From assembly GCA_961205875.1 (NCBI GenBank), contig OY540811.1:35433340-35497339 (forward strand): a DNA stretch of 64,000 nt. The letters are read 5' to 3'. The notes under the pieces are model-generated. The model was given only the letters and a program-made list of their open reading frames with translations, was not told where the DNA came from and did no database searches. The translations under genes were made by a program, and so were the position numbers. The stretch is from Sialis fuliginosa (Eukaryota; Arthropoda; Insecta; Megaloptera; Sialidae). Below are positions 51,296-61,720 of the stretch, piece after piece (the first letter of the stretch is position 1; each line of letters opens with the position of its first letter).

Positions 51296-52290
51296 ATTTT
51301 TTAGGTTTCCGTAGAAAACTAGGAAACCTTATAGTTTCGCTATGTCCGTCCGTCCGTCCGTCCTCAAAAATTTTAAGCCGATTAAGATGAAATTTGGTAT
51401 ACAGACGAAGACTGATAACCCAAAAACAGAAATGATAATATTTTTGAAAAAAAAAATTTTTGGACCCCCTTTCCATAGACTGGAAAGTATTTTCAAAAAA
51501 AAATTTTCACTTAATCCATTAAGTGGGGAGTCTTTAGATAGGTCTCCTAAAATGCAATAAAAAATGCAATATGACATTTTGATTTTAACCCTTCAGTCAC
51601 GATATAATTGCGTTCAAAGTCGTGATAAAAGCGTCCCCCCCCCTTAATTTCTAAACTATCTTTTCAAAAAATCTGAAAAAAATGTAGAATGTAGCTTTTA
51701 ATTAGTACTTCCACTGAAAATTATAACGAACACTGTCAAAATTATTTTGGACCCCCCTCCCATAGACTGAAAAATGAACTTACATTTTTTTTTCACTTAA
51801 CCCATTGAATGTGATGTCATTGGATAGGTATCCTAAAATGCAACAAAAAATGTTAAATGATCTTTTGATTTTAACCCTTCAGTCACGATATATTTGCATT
51901 TAAATGTCGTTATCAGAGCGTCCCCCCCCCTTAATTTCTAAACTATCTTTTCAAAAAATCTGAAAAAAATTTAGAATGTAGCTTTTAATTAGTACTTCCA
52001 CTGAAAATTATAACGAACACTGTCAAAATTATTTTGGACCCCCCTCCCATAGACTGAAAAATGAACTCACATTTTTTTTTCACTTAACCCATTGAGTGGG
52101 GTATCTTTAGATAGGTCTCCTAAAATGCAACAAAAAATGTTATATGACCTTTTGATTTTAACCCTTCAGTCACGATATATTTGCATTTAAATGTAATTAT
52201 CAGAGCGTCCGTTGAAATAATTCTTGTTTATAAATCGTAATGACTACGGAAACCTATCATGTGCGTGCCCAACACGCACTTGGCCATTTT
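51296..52290 (+). mobile_element. Family E Helentron-like element, copy E1 (full length, 1.0 kb)
   Basis: 5' TTTTTTAGGTTTCCGTAG; GTCC microsatellite at 51343-51362; core with three diverged tandem modules of about 287 bp (CCCATAGACTGAAAAATGAA, GGTCTCCTAAAATGCAA, ACCCTTCAGTCACGATATA, TTCTAAACTATCTTTTC); then CTACGGAAACCT, a hairpin GTGCGTGCCCAACACGCAC (52261-52279) and TTGGCCATTTT. The subterminal repeats at 51303-51314 and 52244-52255 are exact 12-bp inverses (AGGTTTCCGTAG). This is the architecture of Helentron-associated (HINE/DINE-type) elements. The frames at 51273-51577 are not genes. Confidence 0.7.
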
Positions 52291-52614
52291 ATTTATCAAT
52301 GCTTTAATAGTTTTATTTGAATGTAGTTTAGTTTCATATAATCGATATTAATTACATATATTTCGTGTACAAGTTCCAGTTTCAAATACGTCAATATAAT
52401 TACAAAATTGGCATTACCTGAGTTTAAATTGTTTTGAAATAATTTTTTTTTTAATTTGTGGATAATGTTAATAAAAATTCCAATTTGAATTTAAAATATT
52501 ATTAATTTAAAAAAATGCTTAATTAAACAGGTATCATATTCACCAGAGCTATACACAGTGGCGTAATCAGAGGGGTAAGGAGAAGTTTAGGAGTCATGTA
52601 AAAATATAATAGAA
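52291..52614. other. Gap; hAT-like end at 52556
   Basis: CAGTGGCGTAATCAGAGGGG at 52556 has the form of a hAT left end. Nothing else assigned. Confidence 0.35.
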
Positions 52615-53160
52615 ATAAGGTACTGGCGCCAGTTATGACCGATATAAGAGCAAGGTTTACTGTTTTTGAGATTGACGGGCTTCTTTTTTGTAATTCTCAT
52701 GAACTCATGTTACTAATAAAACAACTAACTCTTTATTTAATCAATTTAATTACCAAAGTCCGTTAATATAGTTTTTTTTAATTATAGCCTTTTCTTTTAT
52801 TTATGTTTTTTTCTCCAGTAATGGATAAAGTAAAACCAGTCATGAGCACGCAGTGATGGACACATGCTAATGATTACAAAATGATAAGTACTACGACACA
52901 AATTTGAAACAATGTAAAGCAGTTGCTATGATAATACAATAATTAATAAATAAATTATACTAATAATTAGTTTAAATGTCCACCAATTTGATACCTATTG
53001 GCCGATTGTTATCAAATCACGCTGTAAGACAGTTAAATGTGTATAGATTAATATTCAGAAATGGCAGTAATCAAATATTAACAAATATTTCTAATTCAGT
53101 ACATTTAATTTAAAAATAGCCATTACTGGGGTCATATCCAATACTGGTGCCAGTACCTTA
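52615..53160 (+). mobile_element. MITE family C, copy C4 (full length, 546 bp)
   Basis: ATAAGGTACTGGCGCCAGTT, then ATGACCGATATAAGAGCAAG at the left; ATACTGGTGCCAGTACCTTA at the right. All C1 landmarks present in order (GAACTCATGTTACTAATAAA, TTTTTCTCCAGTAATGG, AATGATAAGTACTACGACAC). The best kept copy of the family. Confidence 0.85.
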
Positions 53161-53341
53161 TATAGAGTTGAACAGTTGTGTTTGCAAGTTGCACCAGATA
53201 TTTTTTATGTGAAAACGAAAAAAAGATTATTTGAAAACAATCGGAATCATTTTTTAACTATGCTAACATAATTGTTAAAAAAAACCGAGGTCGCTACGAT
53301 TTTTTAAAGTTGAGTCTGTTAATGGATTATTTTTTGGAAAA
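53161..53341. other. Short spacer, nothing assigned
   Basis: AT-rich sequence between C4 and the family B palindrome. Confidence 0.3.
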
Positions 53342-54347
53342 ACACATCTGCCAAGTAAATGCACAGTGCTTCCTCGTGCTAAATTCACCAAAGGTAGTTA
53401 ATTATTCAACAATTTAAACAAAAACCGATAGTGTTAAGATAAATTGCTTAGAATTGGTTAACCATTTAATTTTTATACAATTTTAGTCAAAAATTTTTCT
53501 TAAAACGCACCTGAATATTTTTTTTGGAAATTTCAATCTAAATCTAAATTTATGCAAATGCCTAAATGACATTTAAAACGTCAAAATGACATTTAATCTA
53601 TCCAAGCAATATCAATTTAGAAAAACAAAACACGAATTTTTAAAATAAATTGAGATAAATCTTTGTATGGGAATATTTTACAACAAACGTTGTAGACCTA
53701 TATTATAGGAAAATTAATGTTCTACAAAAAATATTCTATAAAATTTTCACGTCACATGTGTTGTTCTTGAGATATCATGAAAAAATAAACATTTTGGGAT
53801 GTCACACGCATAACTCATGAACCATTGAACCGATATTATTGAAACTTGGTGGGATGGTTGGATCTGGCTTGAGGACGATCCCATTTCAAAATCATGTATA
53901 AGGGAGAGAGGTGACATCCCAAAATATTTATTTTTTCAAGATATCTCAAGAACGACACATGTTACGTGAAAATTTTATAGAATATTTTTTGTAGAGCATT
54001 AAATTTCCTATAATATGGATCTACAACATTTGTTGTAAAATATTCCCTTACAAAGATTTATCTCAATTTATTTTAAAAGTTCGTGTTTTGTTTTTCTAAA
54101 TTGATATTTGCTTGGACATATTAAATGTCATTTTGACGTTTTAAATGTCATTTTGACATTTGTCAAAAAATTAAAAATATACGAAAAAATAATCAGGTGC
54201 GTCTTTTAAACTAATATTTTAAAATAAAATTATATAAAAATTAAATGGTTAACCAATTCCAGGCAATTTATCTAAACACTATCAGTTTTTATTTAAATTG
54301 TTGAATAATTATGTGAATTTAGCACGAGGAAGCACTGGCAGATGTTT
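53342..54347. mobile_element. Palindromic family B element with two 3' ends (1.0 kb)
   Basis: Left: AACACATCTGCCAAGTAAAT, then GCACAGTGCTTCCTCGTGC, the inverse of the family B 3' terminus. Right: GCACGAGGAAGCACTGGCAG, then ATGTTTT, the 3' terminus in forward sense. The two arms (53342-53810 and 53910-54347) are inverted copies of the 3' half of the element at 8525-9290 (to GGGATGTCAC / GTGACATCCC), joined by about 100 bp holding CCGATATTATTGAAACTTGG, which occurs once in that element. No 5' end (GCTTCCTCGCAATATCG) is present. The right arm lacks about 10 bp at the very end. Confidence 0.85.
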
Positions 54348-54754
54348 TGTTTTCTATCTCCTATGGAAAGTGCGCTAGGAAAGCCGGACGCACTATTGGA
54401 GGACCCTGTACTTCTAATATCTAATCTAATGTCCATATGCCGTCCACGTGCGGTGCATCACACATCACCACACTGTAACATATTTCATCTTATTGTGATT
54501 AATTTTGAGTGATAATAATGTGTTTTATTAAACAGTCTAGACAATTTCTTTATCTTTCAGGTCAAAGCTAAAAACCTTTTTTTTATTACAAGATAAATAT
54601 GATGTGGAAATTTTTTTGATCAATCATCTATCAATCCATGTATCAATAAAAACAAATGTGGCCGTCTGTGTAATTGTGAATGAATAAAAATATTGTCGAT
54701 AATGAGCATGGGCGCCCGCAATGCTAGGGAGAATAGAGTAATTCCTAAACTCTA
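54348..54754. other. Gap; GGGCGCCCGCA-type end at 54705
   Basis: CATGGGCGCCCGCAATGC at 54705 resembles the ends of element R. GCGCTAGGAAAGCCGGACGC at 54371 is GC-rich. No gene. Confidence 0.35.
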
Positions 54755-55125
54755 TGAATTCTGGCCGGAACTCACAATGTAGATTTAAAGTAGATATTTT
54801 AACGCCACTACTATTATATTATTATTATTATTATATTATATTATTATTGGCACTATAAATGTGATTACATTCGATCGAAAAGAACGTATACTATACAAAT
54901 AATTCAGCGAAAATATAGCTATAGAAATAGTTTTACGAAGCTGTAAAAATTGCAGAATATTATGTAGAAAACACATTTTTTATAATTTAATGTATTTTCT
55001 TAAAGAAATACCATATAGAACAATGTTGTATTAATTTAAGATAAAAATCTATGTATTTATATTTAAAATATGTATAATAGTAGTGACGTTAGACGTGAAT
55101 TCCGGCCGGAATTCCGGTACACCTC
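54755..55125. mobile_element. Inverted-repeat element with GAATTCYGGCCGG ends, about 0.37 kb
   Basis: TGAATTCTGGCCGGAACTCA and ACGCCACTACTATTATAT on the left are mirrored by ATAATAGTAGTGACGTTAG and TGAATTCCGGCCGGAATTCC on the right. Just inside the left arm is an ATT/TATTA microsatellite (54813-54846). The middle is AT-rich. Superfamily unknown. Confidence 0.6.
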
Positions 55126-55142
55126 TAATTTTATTAACATTT

Positions 55143-56156
55143 ATGTCCGGTATACAAAACTTGTAAGCTCGCAAGCACTTTCAAATGAGGTTTCAAACCT
55201 ATCTAACAGTTATCTTGAAGTTTCGTGAAGCGTGGTAGGTAAACACCAACGGTATTAAAACAATGGGAATATTATAAAAATAAGATGGCTTCACTATAAA
55301 ATGCATATTATATCATGACATAACCTCACTTAGAATAATTATATTTTCTTAAATCGATCTGTTACAAAAGAATAAATACAAAAACTAAAAAAACGTTTAA
55401 TTACTATGTATGATATAAATAAATATGCTCATCATTTTTTAATGCAAACTTACCAAATTTTATCTTGATTAAAGATTGAATGAAATAAAACTCATGATAA
55501 ACATTCAATTATTGTTATTTGAAAAATACATACCTACCTTTGTATAAAATAATGAAAATACAACTGTACTTAATAATTATGATAGCGTTACTATCACGCT
55601 ATAGCGGATATTTTTTGAATTTCCGGACTAGTAACTAATATTTGACTAAATTATTATCGTAAAAATATCAATGTTTTTTTAAATAAACTGAAAATTTTTA
55701 TACTACTAGTCATCCGGTTGGACTGAGTTTTAATAGGGTTCTATTCTGATAATAAATTAAGTGAATTCAAAATAATTGTAGTTAATTTATTACGTTTTGC
55801 GACCTGTAGCGTGTTTCCGTGGTGTAAAAATGGACAAATTGAACTTTGTTTATATTTTTATGACACAAAATTAAAACCGATCGATATTAAATTAAGTTAA
55901 TATGGAGCCTATAATGCCCTCTTTCAAAAAAATATAAACTTATTTAAAGTTTTTAAGTAGGTTGCTGAAAATTTTTTTAGGACAAGAGTAGAACACACTT
56001 CCAAGCAGAGCCTGCTTAGGGTGAACAATTATTTATATTTTATATATAAGTTGAAGTATCAGTGCTCTAAATTACAAAACTAATCCATAGATACTATCAT
56101 ATATAATTAATATTCTATTTGAAAGCGCTCGCTAACTATATTATAATACTGGACAT
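55143..56156 (-). mobile_element. MITE family T, copy T4, broken by about 0.75 kb of other DNA
   Basis: ATGTCCGGTATACAAAACTT, TCAAATGAGGTTTCAAACCT and AACACCAACGGTATTAAAAC (55143-55280) are the right part of T1 inverted; AGTGCTCTAAATTACAAAAC, TAATCCATAGATACTATCA and ATTATAATACTGGACAT (56050-56156) are its left part. Between them, 55285-56045, lies unrelated DNA with a copy of the repeat at 22750 (AACTTACCAAATTTTATCTT). About 40 bp of T are missing at the junction, so insertion came with a deletion or by replacement. Confidence 0.65.
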
Positions 56157-56486
56157 TAGCCTATTTTTTTACAATTCTAGTATAGTTTGCTTATCTTGGA
56201 ATAATTTATATTGGCCTTTGAATAAAAGTTGTGAATGACATGCTAAGTCATTGATCATTTAATATATTCCATATTAATATAAAAAGCAGTTTTGTTTTAG
56301 TCATTTGAGTATAGGAACATTTTTTACAGTATTTGTACACACTTCCCCCTGCCAGACAAATTCTGTGACTCCCCTGGTCATTCATAAATAATGTTTAGAT
56401 TGTTCAGTCATTCATAATTAAGGGATTTCAAAATTTTAAAATATTTAATCATGTTAATTTATCTACTTTTGTATGTGTATTAAAAA
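56157..56486. other. Gap, nothing assigned
   Basis: TTCCCCCTGCCAGACAAATT, then CTGTGACTCCCCTGG at 56344 resembles a decayed hAT right end. No gene. Confidence 0.3.
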
Positions 56487-56936
56487 ACATCTGCCAAGTA
56501 AATGCACAGTTCTTCCTCGTGCTAAATTCACCAAAGATAGTTAATTATTGTACAATTTAAATAAAAACCGATAATAATTTAACTAAAAAATATTAGTTCG
56601 CAATTTTTCTTAAGACGCACCTGATTATTTTTTCGTATATTTTCAATTTTTTGACAGTTTCAGTTTAAATCTAAATTTATACAAACGTCAAAATGACATT
56701 AAAACGTCAAAATGATATTTCATATGTCAAAGTAAATATCAATTTAAAAAAACAAAACACTATTTTTTTAATTAAATTGAGATAAATCTTTGTAAGGGAA
56801 TATTTTACAACAAACGTTGTAAACCTATATTATAGGAAATTTAATGCTCTACAAAAAATATTCTATAAAATTATCACGTAACATGTGTCGTTCTTGAGAT
56901 ATCTTGAAAATAAATAAATATTTTAGGATGTCACAC
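56487..56936 (-). mobile_element. Family B 3' half, single arm
   Basis: ACATCTGCCAAGTAAATGCA, GTTCTTCCTCGTGC, then the family B core in reverse to CTTGAGATATCTTGAAAATA and GGATGTCAC. It ends at the same point (GATGTCAC) where the arms of the palindrome at 53342 meet their loop, so it may be a decayed half of such a palindrome. Confidence 0.7.
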
Positions 56937-57059
56937 CTCTCTGAAATACTAATATTTAGAATATAAAGGTGAGTTTTATTTCTGATAAATCCCATTGAAA
57001 TTTCTCATGTTTTATAAACATGGAAGTCATGTATGGTTCTCCATACCGATATTTCTAAT
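56937..57059. repeat. Fragment shared with position 460-505
   Basis: GAGTTTTATTTCTGATAAAT, CCCATTGAAATTT matches 470-505 beside the family X head. Nothing else. Confidence 0.4.
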
Positions 57060-58565
57060 TCACATGAACTCTTTAATTCTTTATTGGAATTTAATTAACA
57101 AAGTCAGCAAATATAGTTCGTTTTTCAAATTATAGCCTTTTATTTTGTTTACGTTTTTAGTTTTTTTCTCCAGTAATGGAAAACGTAAAACCAGTAATGA
57201 ACAGTCAGTGATGGACACTTGCTAATGATTACAAAATGATAAGTACTACGACACAAAAGTTATAAAGAATCGTAATTTTGAAACAATGTAAAGCAGATGC
57301 AATGATAATATAATAATTAATAAATAGATTACACTAATAATTAGTTTAAATGTTCACCATTTTGACACCCATTGGCCGATTGTCATCAAATTAAACTGTT
57401 CTATTGTTAATTAATTAAGTGTCTATAGATTACACCGGCACACAAAAAAAATTAAGTAGAATGTGCATTTGACCGGACCTACCTATGGGTACGTATTTTG
57501 GTCCGCTGAATCCGTTTTCGAGGTCAGTTTGACCCCTACACCTTCGAAATTTCGAGAAAACTTCGAAAAACCGTAAAAATGATGAAAATCGGCAGTTTTA
57601 ATGATAAAAATTTTTTTTGGAACTAAACTAAGCGTGATTTTCATGTATTTCGATCCGCTGAATATGAATCGAAACTTTATTGAGACCACGAGCCATTTCA
57701 AATGTGAAAAAATCACACAAAACTCTCGAAAATTCCGAAAAAATATAGTTTTCATGATAAAAAAACTTTTTCTGGTCCAATTCAGATAAAATTTTTTATC
57801 TTTTGATGTCTTCAATTCGCATCTTAATTTTTTTAGTCTATTCACCCTCTAAAGCTGAAAAAATTCGAAAAAATTGTAAAAATTACCATTCATAACAGAA
57901 AAAAAATTGATTTAACATGATTTAATGCCTAAAATAAATACTCTATAACGTAGATATATCAAATAACTTGAAATCTGTGAAAAACACAAGACATAAAAAG
58001 ATAGAAATAAATGATTTTTACGAATCCTAAACTTTCCTTCGTTTGTATCGCACTCTTTTATCCTCAAATGATCTTCGTAGTGGATTCCTCTTTCGTTTAC
58101 GATTTTCTTCGGGTACTTCTCTTCTTTTTTTTTCTTCATTTTTTTCGGAATTTTCGAGAGTTTTGTGTGATTTTTTCACATTTGAAATGGCTCGTGGTCT
58201 CAATAAAGTTTCGATTCATATTCAGCGGATCGAAATACATGAAAATCGCGCTTAGTTTAGTTCCAAAAAAATTTTTTATCATTAAAACTGCCGATTTTCA
58301 TCATTTTTACGGTTTTTCGAAGTTTTCTCGAAATTTCGAAGGTGTAGGAGTCAAACTGACCTCGAATTCGGATTCAGCGGACCAAAATACGTACCCATAG
58401 GTAGGTCCGGTCAAATGCACATTCTACTTAATTTTTTTTGTGTGCCGGTGTTTTGATTCAGTAATGGCAGTAATCAAATATCAGCAAATATTTCTAATTT
58501 AGTACATTTAATTAAACAAGAATCCAACACTGGGGTGTTATCCAAGACTGGTGCCATTACCTTAT
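57060..58565 (+). mobile_element. MITE family C, copy C5, interrupted by a foldback element
   Basis: 57060-57432 and 58451-58565 are consecutive in family C: TTTTTTCTCCAGTAATGG, AATGATAAGTACTACGACAC, GGCCGATTGTCATCAAATTA, then, after the insertion, CAGTAATGGCAGTAATCAAA and GACTGGTGCCATTACCTTAT. The left terminus is lost. It lies tail to tail with C6. Confidence 0.75.
57433..58450. mobile_element. Foldback element with CACCGGCACACAAAAAAAAT ends, 1.02 kb, nested in C5
   Basis: Ends CACCGGCACACAAAAAAAAT and its exact inverse. Arms of about 320 bp (57433-57752 and 58131-58450) are nearly identical: TTGACCGGACCTACCTATGG, TTTCGAGAAAACTTCGAAA, GATGAAAATCGGCAGTTTTA, GAGACCACGAGCCATTTCAA. The reverse frame at 57483-57845 and the forward frame at 58011-58400 share over 80 residues only because the arms are mirror copies; with no start context or known motif they are not genes. 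High arm identity points to a young element. Confidence 0.92.
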
Positions 58566-58816
58566 CAATTTTTATTTTATTTATTTTTTCACTTTAGAAC
58601 GTTAGACAATTATAGACAATCATGCTACATACATGTCACTCAAATAACATAATTAATTCTAGTGTAATCTTTGATTTATCTAAAAGAAACTAAAAACACA
58701 TGCTCATTTAAATTCGGCCATGACAATGTATATTATTAAAAAATTAAATTATAATAAATAGAAGAGAAACTGGATCATATTTACACGGAAATAGAAGCAT
58801 TATGAAACATTTATGT
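58566..58816. other. Short spacer between C5 and C6
   Basis: AT-rich loop of the tail-to-tail C pair. The 86-codon reverse frame at 58744-59004 runs from here into C6 and is not a gene. Confidence 0.3.
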
Positions 58817-60499
58817 AGGTAAAGTACTGGCACTAGTCTAGGCAAGGACCCCAGTAATGACAAATTTGTAATTAAATGTACTGAATTAGAAATATTTGTT
58901 GATATTTGATTACTATCATTTCTGAATATTAATCTATATACATTTAACTGTCTTACAGCGTGATTTGATGACAATCGGTCAAAAGATGTCAAAATGGTAG
59001 ACATTTAAACTAATTATTAGTATAATTAATTAATTAATTATTATATTATCATAGCAACTGCTTTACATTGTTTCAAATTTGACGATTCTTTCTTTTATAT
59101 ATTTTGTGTTGTAGTATTTATCATTTTGTAATCATTAGCAAGTGTCCATCACTGCGTGCTCATTACTGATTTTACCTTTACCATTACTGGAGACAAACAT
59201 GAACAAAATAAAAGGCTATAATTTAAAAAATAAACTATATTTGGTGACTTTGGTAATTAAATTGATTAAATAAAGAGGTACTTCTTTTATTAGTAACATG
59301 AGTTCATGAGAATTACATAAAACAAGCCAATTAATTTAAAATAATTCAGGCAAGACATACACGAGTGTATGCCATAAGGGTTCCGAAGTACGTACTACGT
59401 GAACTGTTTGGAACCACTTACAGGTGCATTTTTAAGTTAAAGTTTAAATATAAAAAAGTGTCAAGTTCTACTAATTGAGATCTATATTTTGACATACCAC
59501 ATGCCTAGATATCAAAAAAAAAAATTTATGACGCCCCTCCCTATAATTCCAAAATTTAAAATTATATTGTTGACTTTAGTATTTGTCGTTGGTAGTCCCA
59601 CCAAAGCCTCGTTACCAAATTTTTTCAGATTTTTTGAGCCAGTAGTTACAGAGATAGAGTAGGGGGGGACAAAATAAAACACTGCTTTTAGCCCCCTACA
59701 GGCGCCATTTTTGAGTTAGAAAAAAAATAAAAAATATAGTCATGTTCTACGAATTGAGATGTACATTTTGACATATCACATGCCTAGATATGAAAATAAA
59801 AATTTTTAATTCTCTTACACCCCTCCCTATTATTCCAAAATTTAAAATTATATTGTTGACTTTAGTATTTGTCGTTGGTAGTCCCATCAAAGCCTCGTTA
59901 CCAAATTTTTTTCAGATTTTTTGAGCCAGTAGTTACAGAGTTAGAGGGGGGGGGACAAAATAAAATACTGCTTTTAGCCCCCTACAGGCGCCATTTTTGA
60001 GTTAGAAAAAAAATAAAAAATAGGGGCATATTCTACTAATTGAGACGTAAATTTTGACGTGCCACACGTCTTGATATACAATTTTTTTGTTTTTTTTGGA
60101 TTTGCTTTAAAGCCCCCTACAGGCACCATTTTTGATTTAGAAAAAAAATAAAAAAAGGGTCAAATTCCGCTTGTTTGGTTATACATTTTAACGTGCCACA
60201 TGCCTTGGTATAAAAAAAAATATTTTTTTTACTTAGCTTTAGCTCCTTATTGCCCCCCCTGAAAAATTATTTATTCAATAAATTTGTACATATTTTACTA
60301 GAGGGTGTCATTTTACATGTTCAGTAAAAATTTCAAGTTTCTAGCTTATATAGTTTACGAGCTATTTAGCTTTGAGTGAAAAGGACGGACGGACGGACAT
60401 ACGGACGGACGACAAAGCGATATTAATAGGGTTTCTTCGGAACCCTAAAAAACGAAAACTTACTCTTATAGCGGCCATAACTGGTGCCTTTACCTTATA
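58817..60499 (-). mobile_element. MITE family C, copy C6, interrupted by D3
   Basis: AGGTAAAGTACTGGCACTAG, TTCTGAATATTAATCTATAT, GTGTCCATCACTGCGTGCTC and CATGAGTTCATGAGAATTAC are family C in reverse to about 59340; after D3 the end resumes with GAAAACTTACTCTTATAGCG and ATAACTGGTGCCTTTACCTT. Without D3 it would be about 570 bp. Confidence 0.8.
59343..60450 (-). mobile_element. Family D Helentron-like element, copy D3 (longest, 1.1 kb), nested in C6
   Basis: In reverse: 5' TTTTTAGGGTTCCGAAG, GTCC microsatellite (60385-60412), core with two modules of about 286 bp (TTTGTCGTTGGTAGTCCCA at about 59583 and 59869; GGGGGGGACAAAATAAAA; GCCCCCTACAGGCGCC), then CTTCGGAACCCT, hairpin CATACACTCGTGTATG and the GCCTGAATT tail. 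Subterminal repeats at 59377-59388 and 60435-60446 are exact 12-bp inverses. D2 has one module fewer. Confidence 0.7.
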
Positions 60500-61720
60500 T
60501 ATTTACAATTTATAAATGACCAACCTTGGTTTCCTATTTAAAATGTATTAATTAATTAGGTTGTCAACTTTGCCATTTAATTTTTTAATGGATTTTTTTT
60601 TAAATCAGGATTATTTTCATATCTTTAACTAATATTTTTTGTTCACAATGGATATTACTAGTAATAATAGTGATTATGTAAGTTTATTTGAAAACAATAA
60701 ATAAATGAGATAACCTTACTTAAGGGATCACTAAATGTTTTTAATATTTTTAGGTATTTAAAAAAACAGTTTTTTTATTAAAATTTTTAACATGTAGTCT
60801 AGAGGAGGAGGGGCGGAAAATTTGCCATCTACCCTGGTCGGCAGAAACCTACGGTACGCCACTGGTTATTGGGGTTTACACCATACAGACAAAACACAAA
60901 CAATTGTAGATTTATGTGTTATTTTAAAAACATGTTTGTGTGTTTTTCTTTTTGTAGAGATGTGCGTATGCAGAAGCTATAATAAATATTATAAAATAAA
61001 ATGAAAATTTTGAAATCGGAGAACAAAATGATCAAATTTCTTCCTCTATCCTCCGCATATTGTCGAGGAAGCAAAATCACTAACTTTTCCTAAAACAAGG
61101 TTGTTACTCGTAGGGCAAAAAAACATGGAGGTTTATTGAACAGTTTGTCAAAAAAAAATTTGGCAATATCAAAAATACTTCAAGTTAATTTAGTCCGGAC
61201 GTTAAGAGCGATATTTCGACAAATCTCTGCACTTTTTGATAGAAACATGAAAATTGGTATAGTTGTACATTAAACCTTCCTCTACAAAACTAGAAATGGC
61301 GACATTTAAAAAACCCGTGTGGTCCCCCTTTTAGGGGCAAAAATATCTCCGCGGATTTAGTTTTTCTTATTTATCTCGCAAATGGTTATCCGGACGACAC
61401 AAATAGAAGACACCCAAAGTAATGTTTATTAGATTCTAAACAAAAGTTGTTATTATAAATTTTACGATAAGAGTCACCGTTGCCGTATAAATGGGGGTTA
61501 AAATTATGTGAAAATTTGCGCGCGCGGTGAAACTTGCGTTCATGCTCAAATATCTCGTAAACGGGTTTTCTTACGAGAAAAATTAATAGAACAAATATTA
61601 AAGAGCAGACAATTCTCTATCAGATGTATGAATCTGTTATCCTGTAAAATTATTTTTTTTATTAATTTTGGTCACTACAAGTAGAATGACATATATGACA
61701 ATTTAAGAAAAGTAACGGTT
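60500..61720. other. Gap with a hAT right end, a family B 5' fragment and foldback-like sequence
   Basis: TACGGTACGCCACTGGTTAT at 60851 has the form of a hAT right end; the frame at 60822-61004 crosses it and is not a gene. 61000-61075 (ATTTTGAAATCGGAGAAC, GTCGAGGAAGCAAAAT) is a family B 5' end in reverse. 61180-61720 holds words related to the palindrome that follows (CCTCTACAAAACTAGAAATG, CCCGTGTGGTCCCCC, AAATATCTCCGCGG, ATATCTCGTAAACGGG), so that element may begin upstream of 61721. Confidence 0.4.

Noticed and set aside
57483-58400. Two long frames (120 and 129 codons) with more than 80 identical residues on opposite strands
   Set aside because: They lie in the two mirror arms of the foldback element at 57433-58450; identity follows from the inverted repeat, and no known motif or start context supports them.
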